A stretch of 30,382 bases of DNA from an uncultured Eubacteriales bacterium (GTDB lineage: Bacteria > Bacillota > Clostridia > Oscillospirales > Acutalibacteraceae), in assembly GCA_934675165.1 (NCBI GenBank), contig CAKUPP010000014.1, positions 1 through 30,382 on the forward strand. Direction: 5' to 3'. Positions 9,265 to 17,389 of the stretch are shown piece by piece. The position numbers and the translations under genes were made by a program. Numbering within the stretch: position 1 is the stretch's first letter; the number at the start of each line of letters is the position of its first letter. The notes under the pieces were generated by a model. It searched no databases. It was not told the origin of the DNA and was given only the letters and a program-made list of their open reading frames with translations.

Positions 9265-9293
9265 ATTTTAACATTTATTTCTTAAAAAGTCAA
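9265..9293 (-). promoter_or_regulatory. Promoter of the 62-residue peptide gene
   Basis: Minus strand TTGACT (9293-9288), 17-base spacer, TAAAAT (9270-9265). The predicted start lies about 30 bases before the chosen ATG. It begins just after the 5S terminator. Confidence 0.7.
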
Positions 9294-9303
9294 CGAAAAA
9301 ATT

Positions 9304-9333
9304 AAAAAAGCAAGAAGATCTTCTCTTCTCGCT
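9304..9333 (-). terminator. 5S rRNA terminator
   Basis: On the minus strand AGCGAGAAG pairs with CTTCTTGCT around a 7-base loop, with one G-U pair, followed by six T residues. It lies about 50 bases after the 3' end of the 5S gene. Confidence 0.8.
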
Positions 9334-9381
9334 AATTATATATCAAATAAATCATCAAGATTTATACACACAAAACAAAAA

Positions 9382-9497
9382 GTTGGCATCTCCCCATTTT
9401 CCCAGGTTGTCACCAACCAAGTATCTTCGGCACCATCGAGCTTAACTACCGTGTTCGAAATGGGAACGGGTGTACCCTCGACTTCATCAACACCAAC
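9382..9497 (-). rRNA. rrf: 5S ribosomal RNA, standalone
   Basis: The minus strand reads GTTGGTG ... ACACCCGTTCCCATTTCGAA CACGGTAGTTAAGCTC ... GATGCCAAC, which is the conserved 5S core with pairing 5' and 3' ends (GTTGG with CCAAC). Length is about 116 bases. No 16S, 23S or tRNA gene flanks it within several kb, and it has its own promoter and terminator. Confidence 0.95.
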
Positions 9498-9935
9498 ACT
9501 TATATTTTATAATACAAATTCATAATTGTCAATAAAAAAATTTAAATTCTATTTTTAATTCAATATATATTTAAAGTAATGATAAATTATGTGCATTTTT
9601 TACAGTCTAGCCTGCATTTTCCTTAAATTGTAAATAATAATTTAAAAATCTATATTGTAATTCACACAAAAAATTATTTTATAATTTAAATAAGTTTTTA
9701 TATAAAAAGTATGCACATTCAACAAATTCAACAAAGTTTTAAACATTATATTCCTTATTGCATTTTTTACCATCACATTGGCGTCCTTCCCTATCTAAAA
9801 AATAAAATTAATAAAAACCAATTTATAAGAAACTTTTGATAAATATAGTTTATTGGCTCTTTCGATAAAAAAGTATATTTCAAAAATATCAATCTATTTC
9901 TTGTTACAAAATATTTTAAGCATCACAAACAATCT
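9498..9935. other. Intergenic region, no gene seen
   Basis: About 440 AT-rich bases between the 5S gene and spmB. Apart from the 5S promoter at 9504-9532 I see no open frame with a ribosome binding site, no convincing hairpin terminator for spmB, and no RNA gene. Confidence 0.5.
9504..9532 (-). promoter_or_regulatory. 5S rRNA promoter
   Basis: Minus strand TTGACA (9532-9527), 17-base spacer, TAAAAT (9509-9504). The predicted start falls at about the first base of the mature 5S, so little or no 5' trimming would be needed. Confidence 0.8.
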
Positions 9936-10466
9936 CTATAGACTTTTTTGTACCAACAAATTTACGATTAAAGAAGAAACAACAATTGCTGTAAAATCTG
10001 CTGCAAGAGCGCACAAAACCGCATGACGTGAATTTTTTATATTTACACTACCAAAATAAACAGCAAGAGTATAAAAAGTAGTCTCTGTAGACCCCATAAT
10101 CATAGAACATAATCGTCCTACTATACTGTCAGCCCCATACGTTGATAAAATGTTATCCAAAAGTGCAATTGAACCACTACCTGAAATTGGTCTTAAAAGT
10201 GCGAGCGGAACCGCGGGCGCCGGAAAATGCAAAAAATCCATAATTGGTAAAATCATATGAGTAAAAATATCCAAAGCACCAGAACTCTTAAGCATAGTTA
10301 CCGAAGTTATAAGCCCAATAAGAGCTGGTGCTACCGAAAAAGTAGATTTTAATCCTTCTGCTGCACCTTCCAAAAAAACATCAAACGCGGGAACTCTTTT
10401 TATTAGTGATGAAACAAGCACTAACATAATAGTCAGGATAATAACATAAAAGCCAAAATTATTCAT
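9936..10466 (-). CDS. spmB: Spore maturation protein B
   Basis: The nucleoside-recognition (Gate) domain membrane protein SpmB acts with SpmA in dehydration of the spore core during sporulation. The product has 176 residues, the usual size, and several hydrophobic segments. Characteristic segments are ALLRPISGSGSIALLDNI, the MGSTETTFYTLAVYFGSVNI motif near the middle, and a hydrophobic C-terminus. The ATG at 10466 lies inside the end of spmA (8-base overlap), so the two genes are co-transcribed and probably translationally coupled; the ribosome binding site is weak. Presence of the pair implies that the organism forms spores or descends from a spore former. Confidence 0.93.
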   Translation of the reverse strand: MNNFGFYVIILTIMLVLVSSLIKRVPAFDVFLEGAAEGLKSTFSVAPALIGLITSVTMLKSSGALDIFTHMILPIMDFLHFPAPAVPLALLRPISGSGSIALLDNILSTYGADSIVGRLCSMIMGSTETTFYTLAVYFGSVNIKNSRHAVLCALAADFTAIVVSSLIVNLLVQKSL

Positions 10467-11049
10467 ATTTATTTTTGCCTACTTTTTCACAAATTTTAGT
10501 CAAGCATATACCAACAGTCAACGCTACTAATGAAATTATCCATAAATATGGAATTATTTCCATAGGATTCGAAGATCCATGCTTTTGTAAAAGTGCGCAT
10601 AACATAGTTGGAACGAGTTGTAACGAAGCTGTATTTAAAACAATAAACATAATCATGTGATTAGTTGCAACATCTGAATTTTTATTTAATTTTTGCAATT
10701 CTTTCATAGCACTTATTCCAAATGGAGTTGCAGCATTGCCAAGGCCAAGTAAATTTGCTATTAAATTCATGCAAATAGCTTTTGCTGCAGGAGCTGCAAT
10801 ATCTAAGTTGGGAAAAGTTAATTTAATAAAAGGTGAAAAAATTTTTGAAAGAAAATTTGTTATACCAGATTTTTCTGCAACTCTCATAATTCCAGTCCAA
10901 AACGACATTATTCCAAAAAAAGACACAATAATCGTAACAGCTTTCTCCGAACCATTCATAACACTTAAAGCGACTTCTGGGACTTTTTTAGTTAAAATGG
11001 CACAAAAAATACTAATCGCCATGATGCCTATCCATATATAATTCATCAT
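10459..11049 (-). CDS. spmA: Spore maturation protein A
   Basis: First gene of the spmA-spmB pair. The open frame extends to 11184, but the start is placed at ATG 11049, followed by a second ATG at 11046. A GAGGTG ribosome binding site is 11 bases upstream, and the resulting 196 residues match the usual SpmA length. The product is a multi-pass membrane protein: MMNYIWIGIMAISIFCAIL at the N-terminus, then the family segments NGSEKAVTIIVSFFGIMSFW and LGLGNAATPFGISAMKEL, and a hydrophobic C-terminal helix. I could not identify a clear sporulation-sigma-factor promoter upstream. Confidence 0.93.
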   Translation of the reverse strand: MMNYIWIGIMAISIFCAILTKKVPEVALSVMNGSEKAVTIIVSFFGIMSFWTGIMRVAEKSGITNFLSKIFSPFIKLTFPNLDIAAPAAKAICMNLIANLLGLGNAATPFGISAMKELQKLNKNSDVATNHMIMFIVLNTASLQLVPTMLCALLQKHGSSNPMEIIPYLWIISLVALTVGICLTKICEKVGKNKYE

Positions 11050-11277
11050 ACAGCAAAATTCACCTCTAAAAAAATTTAATATTTTTTCAAAAAAGTCGTT
11101 AAAAGTTACATATTGACAAATAAAGTCATATCTTGTAAAATTACAAATGGTTAGATTTATTGCTATTTTTTGAGTCACAGTCATTGTTTATGTGCGTATT
11201 GAAATAATTATGACTTTGCTGACAAAAAAATAACTTTTTTCTTCTAATTAAATTAATTGCAAAGTAGGTGTTAATGC

Positions 11278-11529
11278 ATGAAGTCCACCGGTATAGTTAG
11301 GCGAGTAGATGAATTGGGACGTATAGTAATTCCTATGGAACTGCGCAAAGTTTTAGAAATCAGCACAAAAGACTCGCTAGAAATATTTATGGACGGTAAC
11401 AAGATAATACTTCAAAAATACGAAGCATCTTGTTGCACTTTTTGTGGCGAAGCAGATGGAACAATTCATTTCAAATCAAAAAATGTTTGTCCCAAATGTT
11501 TAAAAGAACTTTCTAAGCAAAATACCTAA
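11278..11529 (+). CDS. AbrB-family transition-state regulator with zinc ribbon
   Basis: An 83-residue DNA-binding protein. Residues 1-50 (MKSTGIVRRVDELGRIVIPM and on to DGNKIILQKY) are the swapped-hairpin AbrB domain, close to B. subtilis AbrB and the SpoVT N-terminus. The C-terminus carries CTFCGEAD ... CPKC, a four-Cys zinc ribbon of the kind common in clostridial AbrB homologues in place of the Bacillus C-terminal domain. Proteins of this family repress post-exponential genes such as those for sporulation, antimicrobials and biofilm. ATG 11278 has AGGTG seven bases upstream. It stands alone on the plus strand between spmA and the accessory block, so it could regulate either. That link is inference. 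Confidence 0.9.
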   Translation: MKSTGIVRRVDELGRIVIPMELRKVLEISTKDSLEIFMDGNKIILQKYEASCCTFCGEADGTIHFKSKNVCPKCLKELSKQNT

Positions 11530-11593
11530 AATCCATTTAGTCAATTTTTTGTAGTCAAACGAATTGTTTGAGATTTACTATATTTAAAAAATT

Positions 11594-11625
11594 GCCGTAA
11601 ATCATAAAGATTTATCGGCTTTTTT
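11594..11625. terminator. Bidirectional terminator, abrB-like gene and PI-PLC gene
   Basis: GCCG-TAAATC and GATTTA-T-CGGC pair around ATAAA with one bulge, followed by TTTTTT on plus. The preceding AAAAAATT gives a T run on minus, so it can also end the PI-PLC-like gene. Confidence 0.75.
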
Positions 11626-11649
11626 GTTGTTAAAATATTAATTTATTTC

Positions 11650-13119
11650 TTAACTTTTTTCTTCTTTTCTTTCACTATTAAGTTTTATAAGCTTTTTAGT
11701 AAACTCCAAACTGCCTTCTGCATCGTCATAACTAACAACATTGGCATGTTGTTTAAAATTATCATTATTTAGCATCTGCTCGTAATTATTTTTAGACTTA
11801 TGTTTTGCATACCAAAGAGGTTTCCAATAACTACCAGGCAAAATTACATCCTTACCTGTTCCACAATGTGTAGGCGTTACTTTATGAAGTATTTGTTTTG
11901 TTTTATTTTCCTTATAATTATCTTCTAAATTTTGCAGTTCATTATCAACCATTAATTTATCATTTCTGCTGTTCCTAATTGCTTCGTCAAATTTATCCAC
12001 AATAAGCTTATCTTTATCTGAATTAAACATTATTAAATTCTTTTCAGAATTAATAATATTTTTTAAACAAATATTGCCTATTTTATTGTCTTCCAAATTA
12101 TATTTATATTCATTCACCAATTCCTTAACAACAGGCAATTTATCAAATTGTGATAAACATTTTTTGGAAGTATGGCTTATCTCAACAATTACTAATTCTT
12201 TTGGGTGATTTTTAAGAAATTTTAAAAGTGATCTAAATGCTTCTGCAGCAGTTGCACCCTTTACTATACCATGCGACAACACAGGAATACCATTTTCCAA
12301 CTCCATTCTAACATCAAAATATCTAATACCTGCTCTAAGCTGACCAGCAAAATTAACCGTATGAGTCTGAGCAGCTTTCCCAAATATATCCGTTCCGGAC
12401 AACGGCCCCATAGAATATCCCCCAGAATCGTGCGAAGCAGGAATTACTATATCTGATAATTTTTTATCATTAATAAAATCTTTATTATTTTCCATCCAAT
12501 TTGAGAGATCGTTATCATCCTTCAAATCAAACTTTAGACTGTCGCTGCTTCTCACGTCTTTTGATTTTGTAAATCCAAAACTTGATAAAAGTCTTCTGTA
12601 CCACACTTCATATAACTTCATATAGTTATACCATTTTTTGCCTTTTTCGCAATTATTCAACTTTTTTTTTGTGTCATCTATCATATCTTTTGTTTTCTCT
12701 TTTAAATTCGCCGCACTATATTCCTTCCAATCACTAATTTGACCTGGGTTTTTTCTATTCAATAAAAGCTTTTCATATTCTTTTAAAAAATTATCATCTA
12801 GTTTCTTTTCATCAAATTGAGCATTTGCATAATCAATTGCATCTTTACAAGTTTTAAATGCTTTTCTAAACTTTTTAAAAGCCAAAATTTGTTCATTAGC
12901 CTTTTTTAGCTCTTTAATTTTTTGGGCTCGTTCTGTTTTTAATTTACTAATTTCTGCTTTCAATTTCTTTTTTTCACTTTTATCTTTAGTGGCACTCATA
13001 GAAGACTTTTTATCAGAAATTTCGTCATCGTAATTTTTTTTGATCTGTTTTTCATTTAAATTATTGGATTGTTTGAACCAAGCCTCAAATGAAGGATCTA
13101 TATTTGGCATATTTGACAT
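11650..13119 (-). CDS. PI-PLC-like phosphodiesterase with Lys-rich helical N-terminus
   Basis: The start is ATG 13119, with GAGGTGG seven bases upstream, giving 489 residues. The C-terminal half is a phosphatidylinositol-specific phospholipase C X domain: SDIVIPASHDSGGYSM (catalytic His 230, Asp 231), AGIRYFDVRMELENG (Asp 269, Arg 271) and VLSHG (His 283), followed by HPKELVIVEISH. The catalytic set known from B. cereus PI-PLC is therefore present. Enzymes of this family cleave phosphatidylinositol or GPI anchors without Ca2+. Residues 1-220 are Lys/Glu-rich and probably helical or coiled-coil, with no signal peptide or membrane segment, which is unusual for a family that is normally secreted. 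The gene has its own promoter and lies downstream of the LRR operon. The substrate is not known from sequence. Confidence 0.85.
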   Translation of the reverse strand: MSNMPNIDPSFEAWFKQSNNLNEKQIKKNYDDEISDKKSSMSATKDKSEKKKLKAEISKLKTERAQKIKELKKANEQILAFKKFRKAFKTCKDAIDYANAQFDEKKLDDNFLKEYEKLLLNRKNPGQISDWKEYSAANLKEKTKDMIDDTKKKLNNCEKGKKWYNYMKLYEVWYRRLLSSFGFTKSKDVRSSDSLKFDLKDDNDLSNWMENNKDFINDKKLSDIVIPASHDSGGYSMGPLSGTDIFGKAAQTHTVNFAGQLRAGIRYFDVRMELENGIPVLSHGIVKGATAAEAFRSLLKFLKNHPKELVIVEISHTSKKCLSQFDKLPVVKELVNEYKYNLEDNKIGNICLKNIINSEKNLIMFNSDKDKLIVDKFDEAIRNSRNDKLMVDNELQNLEDNYKENKTKQILHKVTPTHCGTGKDVILPGSYWKPLWYAKHKSKNNYEQMLNNDNFKQHANVVSYDDAEGSLEFTKKLIKLNSERKEEKS

Positions 13120-13210
13120 ATTATACCCACCTCTATTTATAATCACAACATTTTAAAATATATTGAAAAAACGTTGCATTCTGTTTATTTTTAGTGTATT
13201 TATATTTATT

Positions 13211-13239
13211 ATTATGTATTAGTAATAAATAATTGTCAA
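13211..13239 (-). promoter_or_regulatory. Promoter of the PI-PLC-like gene
   Basis: Minus strand TTGACA (13239-13234), 17-base spacer, CATAAT (13216-13211). The predicted leader is about 85 bases. It follows directly after the LRR operon terminator. Confidence 0.75.
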
Positions 13240-13244
13240 GTATA

Positions 13245-13289
13245 AATAAAAAACAACAAAGTGTGTACAGCTTTCACTGCCCACACTTT
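13245..13289 (-). terminator. Terminator of the LRR operon
   Basis: Minus strand AAAGTGTG (13289-13282) pairs with CACACTTT (13265-13258) and is followed by GTTGTTTTTT. The stem is 8 bp and the loop is rather long (16 bases). Confidence 0.65.
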
Positions 13290-13357
13290 AATTTTGAATA
13301 TTAACTACCTCAGCAATATCAACGTTCAAAAATTTTCAACAGATACTAAAAATATGT

Positions 13358-14404
13358 TTATTTATCAAGTACGATCAACGAATCGGGTGTTATATCATTT
13401 TTTAAATGAAACTGACGCAATACTAATTTATTACACCCCTCAAATGCTTTATGTGTTACTTTAACAGTATCTTTACTGAGAAATATTGCTTTTTCCAACA
13501 TACTACAACCCAAAAAAGCATTATCGGCTATTTCGATCACACTTTTAGGAATTTCTACAGTCTTCAAACTTTTACACCCAAAAAACGCACCTTCTCTTAT
13601 TACATTCAATCCTTCAAAAAATTCGACCGACATCAATTCTCTACATCCATAAAATGCATTTTGCCCAATATCAGTTACGCTTTTAGGAATTTTAACAGAT
13701 CTCAAATTACTACATCCCTGAAATGCATACCTTCCAATAGAAGTCACAGTATCTGGAATTTCCACAGATTTCAAACTAATACAATTACTAAACACACTTC
13801 TTTCAATTTTTGTTATACTTGCAGGTATGTTCACAGATTCTAAACTAATGCAATTACTAAAAGCATTTCTTAAAATTTTACTTACCCCGTTTGAAAGCTT
13901 AACTGATTTTAATCCACTACACCCAAAAAATGCTTCACAACCAATTTCCTCTACGCTGTCAGGAATTTCTATAGTTTTCAAGCTACTACAACCACTAAAC
14001 GCTCGATCGTAAATTTTAGTCACATTATTTGACATTTTTACAGACTCTAAATTTTTGCATCCATAAAATAAATCATTAGCAATCACAGTTACATTATCAG
14101 GAAGTTTAATAGATTTTAAATTACTACACCTCCTAAATGCACACATACAAATTTGGGTAACACTATCAGGTATTTCTATATACTCTAAATTAGTAAACCC
14201 AGAAAAAGCACACATAGGTATAAATTTAACACCATCAGCAATTTTTATTTTTTTAACATTAGGATTGTTCATAATTAATTTCATTAATTTTTCATTATAA
14301 GGATCAACTGTTATAACAACGTCACTTTGCTCCTTTGTAGATTTTTCAATTACTGCGGGAACATGTTCAAAAATTTGAACTTCATTACTTTGATTAATCA
14401 ACAT
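13358..14404 (-). CDS. BspA-like leucine-rich repeat protein, third in operon
   Basis: 348 residues. An N-terminal cap of about 65 residues (EHVPAVIEKSTKEQ, DVVITVDPYN, NVKKIKIADGV) is followed by about eleven 23-residue LRR_5 (BspA/TpLRR) units of the form IPxSVTxIGxxAFxGCxSLKSVE, and a short divergent end (LVVLDK-like tail, LRQFHLKNDI). The cap is shared with the two upstream paralogues. No signal peptide, transmembrane segment or sorting signal is visible, although most known BspA-type proteins are surface exposed or secreted. The start at 14404 has a GAGAGGG ribosome binding site. It is 54 bases from the preceding gene, so it is co-transcribed. Ligand unknown; such repeats usually bind proteins. 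Confidence 0.85.
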   Translation of the reverse strand: MLINQSNEVQIFEHVPAVIEKSTKEQSDVVITVDPYNEKLMKLIMNNPNVKKIKIADGVKFIPMCAFSGFTNLEYIEIPDSVTQICMCAFRRCSNLKSIKLPDNVTVIANDLFYGCKNLESVKMSNNVTKIYDRAFSGCSSLKTIEIPDSVEEIGCEAFFGCSGLKSVKLSNGVSKILRNAFSNCISLESVNIPASITKIERSVFSNCISLKSVEIPDTVTSIGRYAFQGCSNLRSVKIPKSVTDIGQNAFYGCRELMSVEFFEGLNVIREGAFFGCKSLKTVEIPKSVIEIADNAFLGCSMLEKAIFLSKDTVKVTHKAFEGCNKLVLRQFHLKNDITPDSLIVLDK

Positions 14405-14458
14405 AGATCATACCCTCTCTAAATTTTATTTTATTACTTTTTAATTACACTACTTTAC

Positions 14459-15949
14459 TTAAGATACCCTAACAAAAAATGTATCTTTTTGTTTATCAAG
14501 TATACTGTTTGGTATATTTAAAGAAGATAAATTCTCGCAGTTATAAAATGCGTACTTTCCAATAACATTTACACTTTCAGGTATTTTCACAGATTTTAAA
14601 CTACTGCATCCAAAAAATGCACTTTCACCTATATCTGTTACACCTTCAGACCATTTTATTGAATCCAAACTTTTGCATCCACAAAATGCATTATCTTCAA
14701 TTTTTGTTACACTTACAGGAATATCTACTGACACTAAACTGTTGCATCCACAAAACGCATATTTATTAATAGAAGTTACACCATTTGGAATTTTTAAAGA
14801 TTTCAGATTAATACAACCACTAAAACTTTCTGTATCAATGACAGTAACACCACTTGGAATCACCACTGATTTTAAGCTTCCGCAATTTTTAAAAGCACCT
14901 TCTTTGATTTTTGTAACACTTGCAGGAATATTCACTGACTCCAAACTCTGGCATTCATAGAAAGCAATATCTCTAATTTTCGTCACACCAAAAGGAATGC
15001 TTACATTTTTTAAATTAATACAACCCGAAAATGTTCCACAACAAATTTCTTTTATACCTACTGGTAATTTTACATCCTTTAAACTTTTACAATTGTAAAA
15101 AGCCCAATTCCTAATCTTTGTAACTCCAACAGGAATAGTTATAAATTCCAAACCTGTGCAATCTTTAAAAGCCTCATATCCAATATATTCTACCCCAACA
15201 GGAATATCAATCGATTTCAAACTGCTGCATCCGGAAAACACTCCCATACTTATTGATTTAACACCCGAAGGAATATTTATTGACTCTAAAGCAGTACATC
15301 CACAAAATGCGCCACTACCAATAACGTTAACACTCTCTGGAATGATTATTTCTTTTAAAGAAGTACATCCGGAAAACATCTGTGGTTCAATGAAAATCAT
15401 TTTACTCGACAATTTTACCGATTTTAAATTTTTACATTCAAAAAATACTCCGCGTACATTTATATCCTGCCACCAACACCAACTACGTTGACTCATCGAG
15501 CATACGCTATCAGGAATATCTATTGCCGCTAAGTTAGTACAGTAAGAAAATGCGCCTCTTCCAATAGAGCTCACACCATCTGGAATTTTAATTGATTCCA
15601 AATTAGTACATTTGCAAAAAGCTTCCGTTTCAATAGATTTTACACCACTTAAAATATCAACAGACTTTAAATTAGAACATCCTTTAAACGCCTGCCTACC
15701 TATACAAACTACGCTGCCAGGAATTTCTACAGACTCTAAGTTAGTAAAATCTAAAAATGCCCCTGCATTTATAAAAGTAACTCCATTAGCAATCTTTATT
15801 TTTTTTATGTTGGAATTATTTTTAATACTCTCCATTTGAACATCGTCCCACGGATTAACAACTACAACATCACCTTGATTTTGATCCACTTTTTCTACAA
15901 CCGCTGGAACAGGTCTATCAAGCTGTATGTAATCTAAATTTACCATCAT
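14459..15949 (-). CDS. BspA-like leucine-rich repeat protein, second in operon
   Basis: 496 residues, the longest of the three paralogues, with about 17 LRR_5 units after the shared cap (RPVPAVVEKVDQNQGDVVVV, PWD, NIKKIKIANGV). One unit near residue 155-170 carries an insertion rich in aromatic residues (RSWCWWQDINVR) that breaks the 23-residue period. No signal peptide, membrane helix or sorting motif is visible. ATG 15949 has GGAGGAT seven bases upstream. The gaps to its neighbours (48 and 54 bases) contain no promoter or terminator, so the three genes form one unit. The 69-base DNA period makes it prone to unit gain and loss. Confidence 0.85.
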   Translation of the reverse strand: MMVNLDYIQLDRPVPAVVEKVDQNQGDVVVVNPWDDVQMESIKNNSNIKKIKIANGVTFINAGAFLDFTNLESVEIPGSVVCIGRQAFKGCSNLKSVDILSGVKSIETEAFCKCTNLESIKIPDGVSSIGRGAFSYCTNLAAIDIPDSVCSMSQRSWCWWQDINVRGVFFECKNLKSVKLSSKMIFIEPQMFSGCTSLKEIIIPESVNVIGSGAFCGCTALESINIPSGVKSISMGVFSGCSSLKSIDIPVGVEYIGYEAFKDCTGLEFITIPVGVTKIRNWAFYNCKSLKDVKLPVGIKEICCGTFSGCINLKNVSIPFGVTKIRDIAFYECQSLESVNIPASVTKIKEGAFKNCGSLKSVVIPSGVTVIDTESFSGCINLKSLKIPNGVTSINKYAFCGCNSLVSVDIPVSVTKIEDNAFCGCKSLDSIKWSEGVTDIGESAFFGCSSLKSVKIPESVNVIGKYAFYNCENLSSLNIPNSILDKQKDTFFVRVS

Positions 15950-15997
15950 TTTTTATCCTCCAAAGAAATTTTTTATATATTTAGTTGTTTTGCACTT

Positions 15998-17119
15998 TTA
16001 AATTACAGTTCCCCAAAAAAAATATCCTCCACCGCTTCTTTCCTTATAATAATGTGGAAATCGTGATAGCGAAAGTTTTTCACAACCTACAAATACCAAA
16101 CGAGGAGTACTTTCTATTATAAATGGGTTATAAACTTTCACCATTACTAACTCTTTACAATATGCAAATGCATAAGGGTCAAGTTCAAGTACGCTGCGAG
16201 GAATTTCTACCGCTACTAAACTTTCGCAACCTTTGAATGTACCGCCACGTATTATGGTAATTTTATTAGAAAGCCGTACTGATACTAATTTTTTACACCA
16301 CGAAAATGCCATTATCCCTATCTTAGTAACGCTATCTGGTATATCTATTGATTCTAGAGAATAGCATCCACGAAATGCGCTATCACCTATCGCAGTAACA
16401 CTATTTGGTATATTTATTGATTTTAATTCACCACAGTGTAAAAATAAATCCGCTTCTATTACAGTTACACCATTAGGTATATCTATTGACTCTAACTTTT
16501 GGCAACCTCTAAATGCACCTTCTCTTATTGTAGTAACACTGGTCGGTATATTTATCGATTTTAAACCACAACAGTGCGCAAATGTATTTTTTTCTATTAC
16601 AGTTACACCACTAGGTATATCTAATGACATTAAATTTTTACAATTAGCAAAAACATTTTCTTCAATTACAACTACGCTTTTCGGTATATCTATCGATTTC
16701 AAACTATGGCAACCGGCAAAAGCATTGCTTCTTATTGTAGTTACCCCATCTGGTATATTTACTGAAACCAAATTATGGCAATCCTCAAATGTACCCATTT
16801 TTATCATAGACACTCGATTAGGTATATTAATAGATTTTAAACTAGTACATTTTGAAAATGCAAAGGGCCCTATCGATCCTACTGTATCTGGTATTTCTAC
16901 GCACTCCAAATTGGAAAAATCAAAAAACGCTCTATCTTGTACTGCACTAACCCAAGGTGCAATTTTTATCTTTTTTATTTTTGGATTATTTTTGATACTT
17001 TCCATCTGCTTTTTATTCCATGGATCAACAACCACAAAATCATTTTGTTCTTGTTTTGATTTTTCTATAATTGCCGGAACAGGTTTAATAATTTGAGCAT
17101 AATGTTGATTCATTGTCAT
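15998..17119 (-). CDS. BspA-like leucine-rich repeat protein, first in operon
   Basis: The start is placed at ATG 17119, 11 bases after GGAGG; a further upstream TTG at 17137 overlaps the ribosome binding site and is rejected. The 373-residue product has the shared cap (IIKPVPAIIEKSKQEQNDFV, VVDPWN, KIKKIKIAPWV), then about 11 LRR_5 units, then a divergent C-terminus ending in RFPHYYKERSGGGYFFWGTVI-like sequence that the other two lack. No secretion signal is visible. First gene of the operon, read from the promoter at 17170-17198. Being cytosolic, released by lysis, or exported by a signal-less route are all possible. Confidence 0.85.
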   Translation of the reverse strand: MTMNQHYAQIIKPVPAIIEKSKQEQNDFVVVDPWNKKQMESIKNNPKIKKIKIAPWVSAVQDRAFFDFSNLECVEIPDTVGSIGPFAFSKCTSLKSINIPNRVSMIKMGTFEDCHNLVSVNIPDGVTTIRSNAFAGCHSLKSIDIPKSVVVIEENVFANCKNLMSLDIPSGVTVIEKNTFAHCCGLKSINIPTSVTTIREGAFRGCQKLESIDIPNGVTVIEADLFLHCGELKSINIPNSVTAIGDSAFRGCYSLESIDIPDSVTKIGIMAFSWCKKLVSVRLSNKITIIRGGTFKGCESLVAVEIPRSVLELDPYAFAYCKELVMVKVYNPFIIESTPRLVFVGCEKLSLSRFPHYYKERSGGGYFFWGTVI

Positions 17120-17169
17120 AATATTAACATCCTCCAAATAAATTATTTAATAATCTTTTCATCAATTAT

Positions 17170-17198
17170 ATTATATATATTTTTCTTCAAAAAGTCAA
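17170..17198 (-). promoter_or_regulatory. Promoter of the LRR operon
   Basis: Minus strand TTGACT (17198-17193), 17-base spacer, perfect TATAAT (17175-17170). Predicted leader of about 45 bases to ATG 17119. Confidence 0.8.
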
Positions 17199-17260
17199 CT
17201 TATTTTAATCTTTTTAAAATAAAAATCAGCTAAATTTATAATATTAGAAGTTTTTATACC

Positions 17261-17293
17261 AAAAAACTGACACCTCTTAAAAAGCGATGTCAG
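17261..17293 (-). terminator. Terminator of the surface-protein gene
   Basis: Minus strand CTGACA (17293-17288) pairs with TGTCAG (17272-17267) around a 15-base loop, followed by six T residues. Confidence 0.6.
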
Positions 17294-17389
17294 TGTGTTG
17301 CTCAAATTTAATTCATTCTACAATGGGTAACTTTTTATACTGTACATAATAATCCTTAAAACAATTAATTTATCAGTAGTTAATTACAT

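Noticed and set aside
9900..9912. TTGTTACAAAAT after spmB as another IS end
   Set aside because: Only about nine bases match the inner part of the end; expected occasionally in sequence this AT-rich.
11050..11184. A 45-residue N-terminal extension of SpmA
   Set aside because: The family starts at the MMNYIW position, a ribosome binding site is present there, and the extension has no homology that I recognise.
14673..15839. Several plus-strand open frames opposite the LRR genes
   Set aside because: They follow the 69-base period of the LRR genes on the other strand, lack ribosome binding sites and have low-complexity repeated content, so they are shadows.
13400..17100. Regular 69-base tandem repetition, considered as a CRISPR-like array
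   Set aside because: The repeats are coding, in frame and degenerate, and translate to LRR_5 units; there are no unique spacers.
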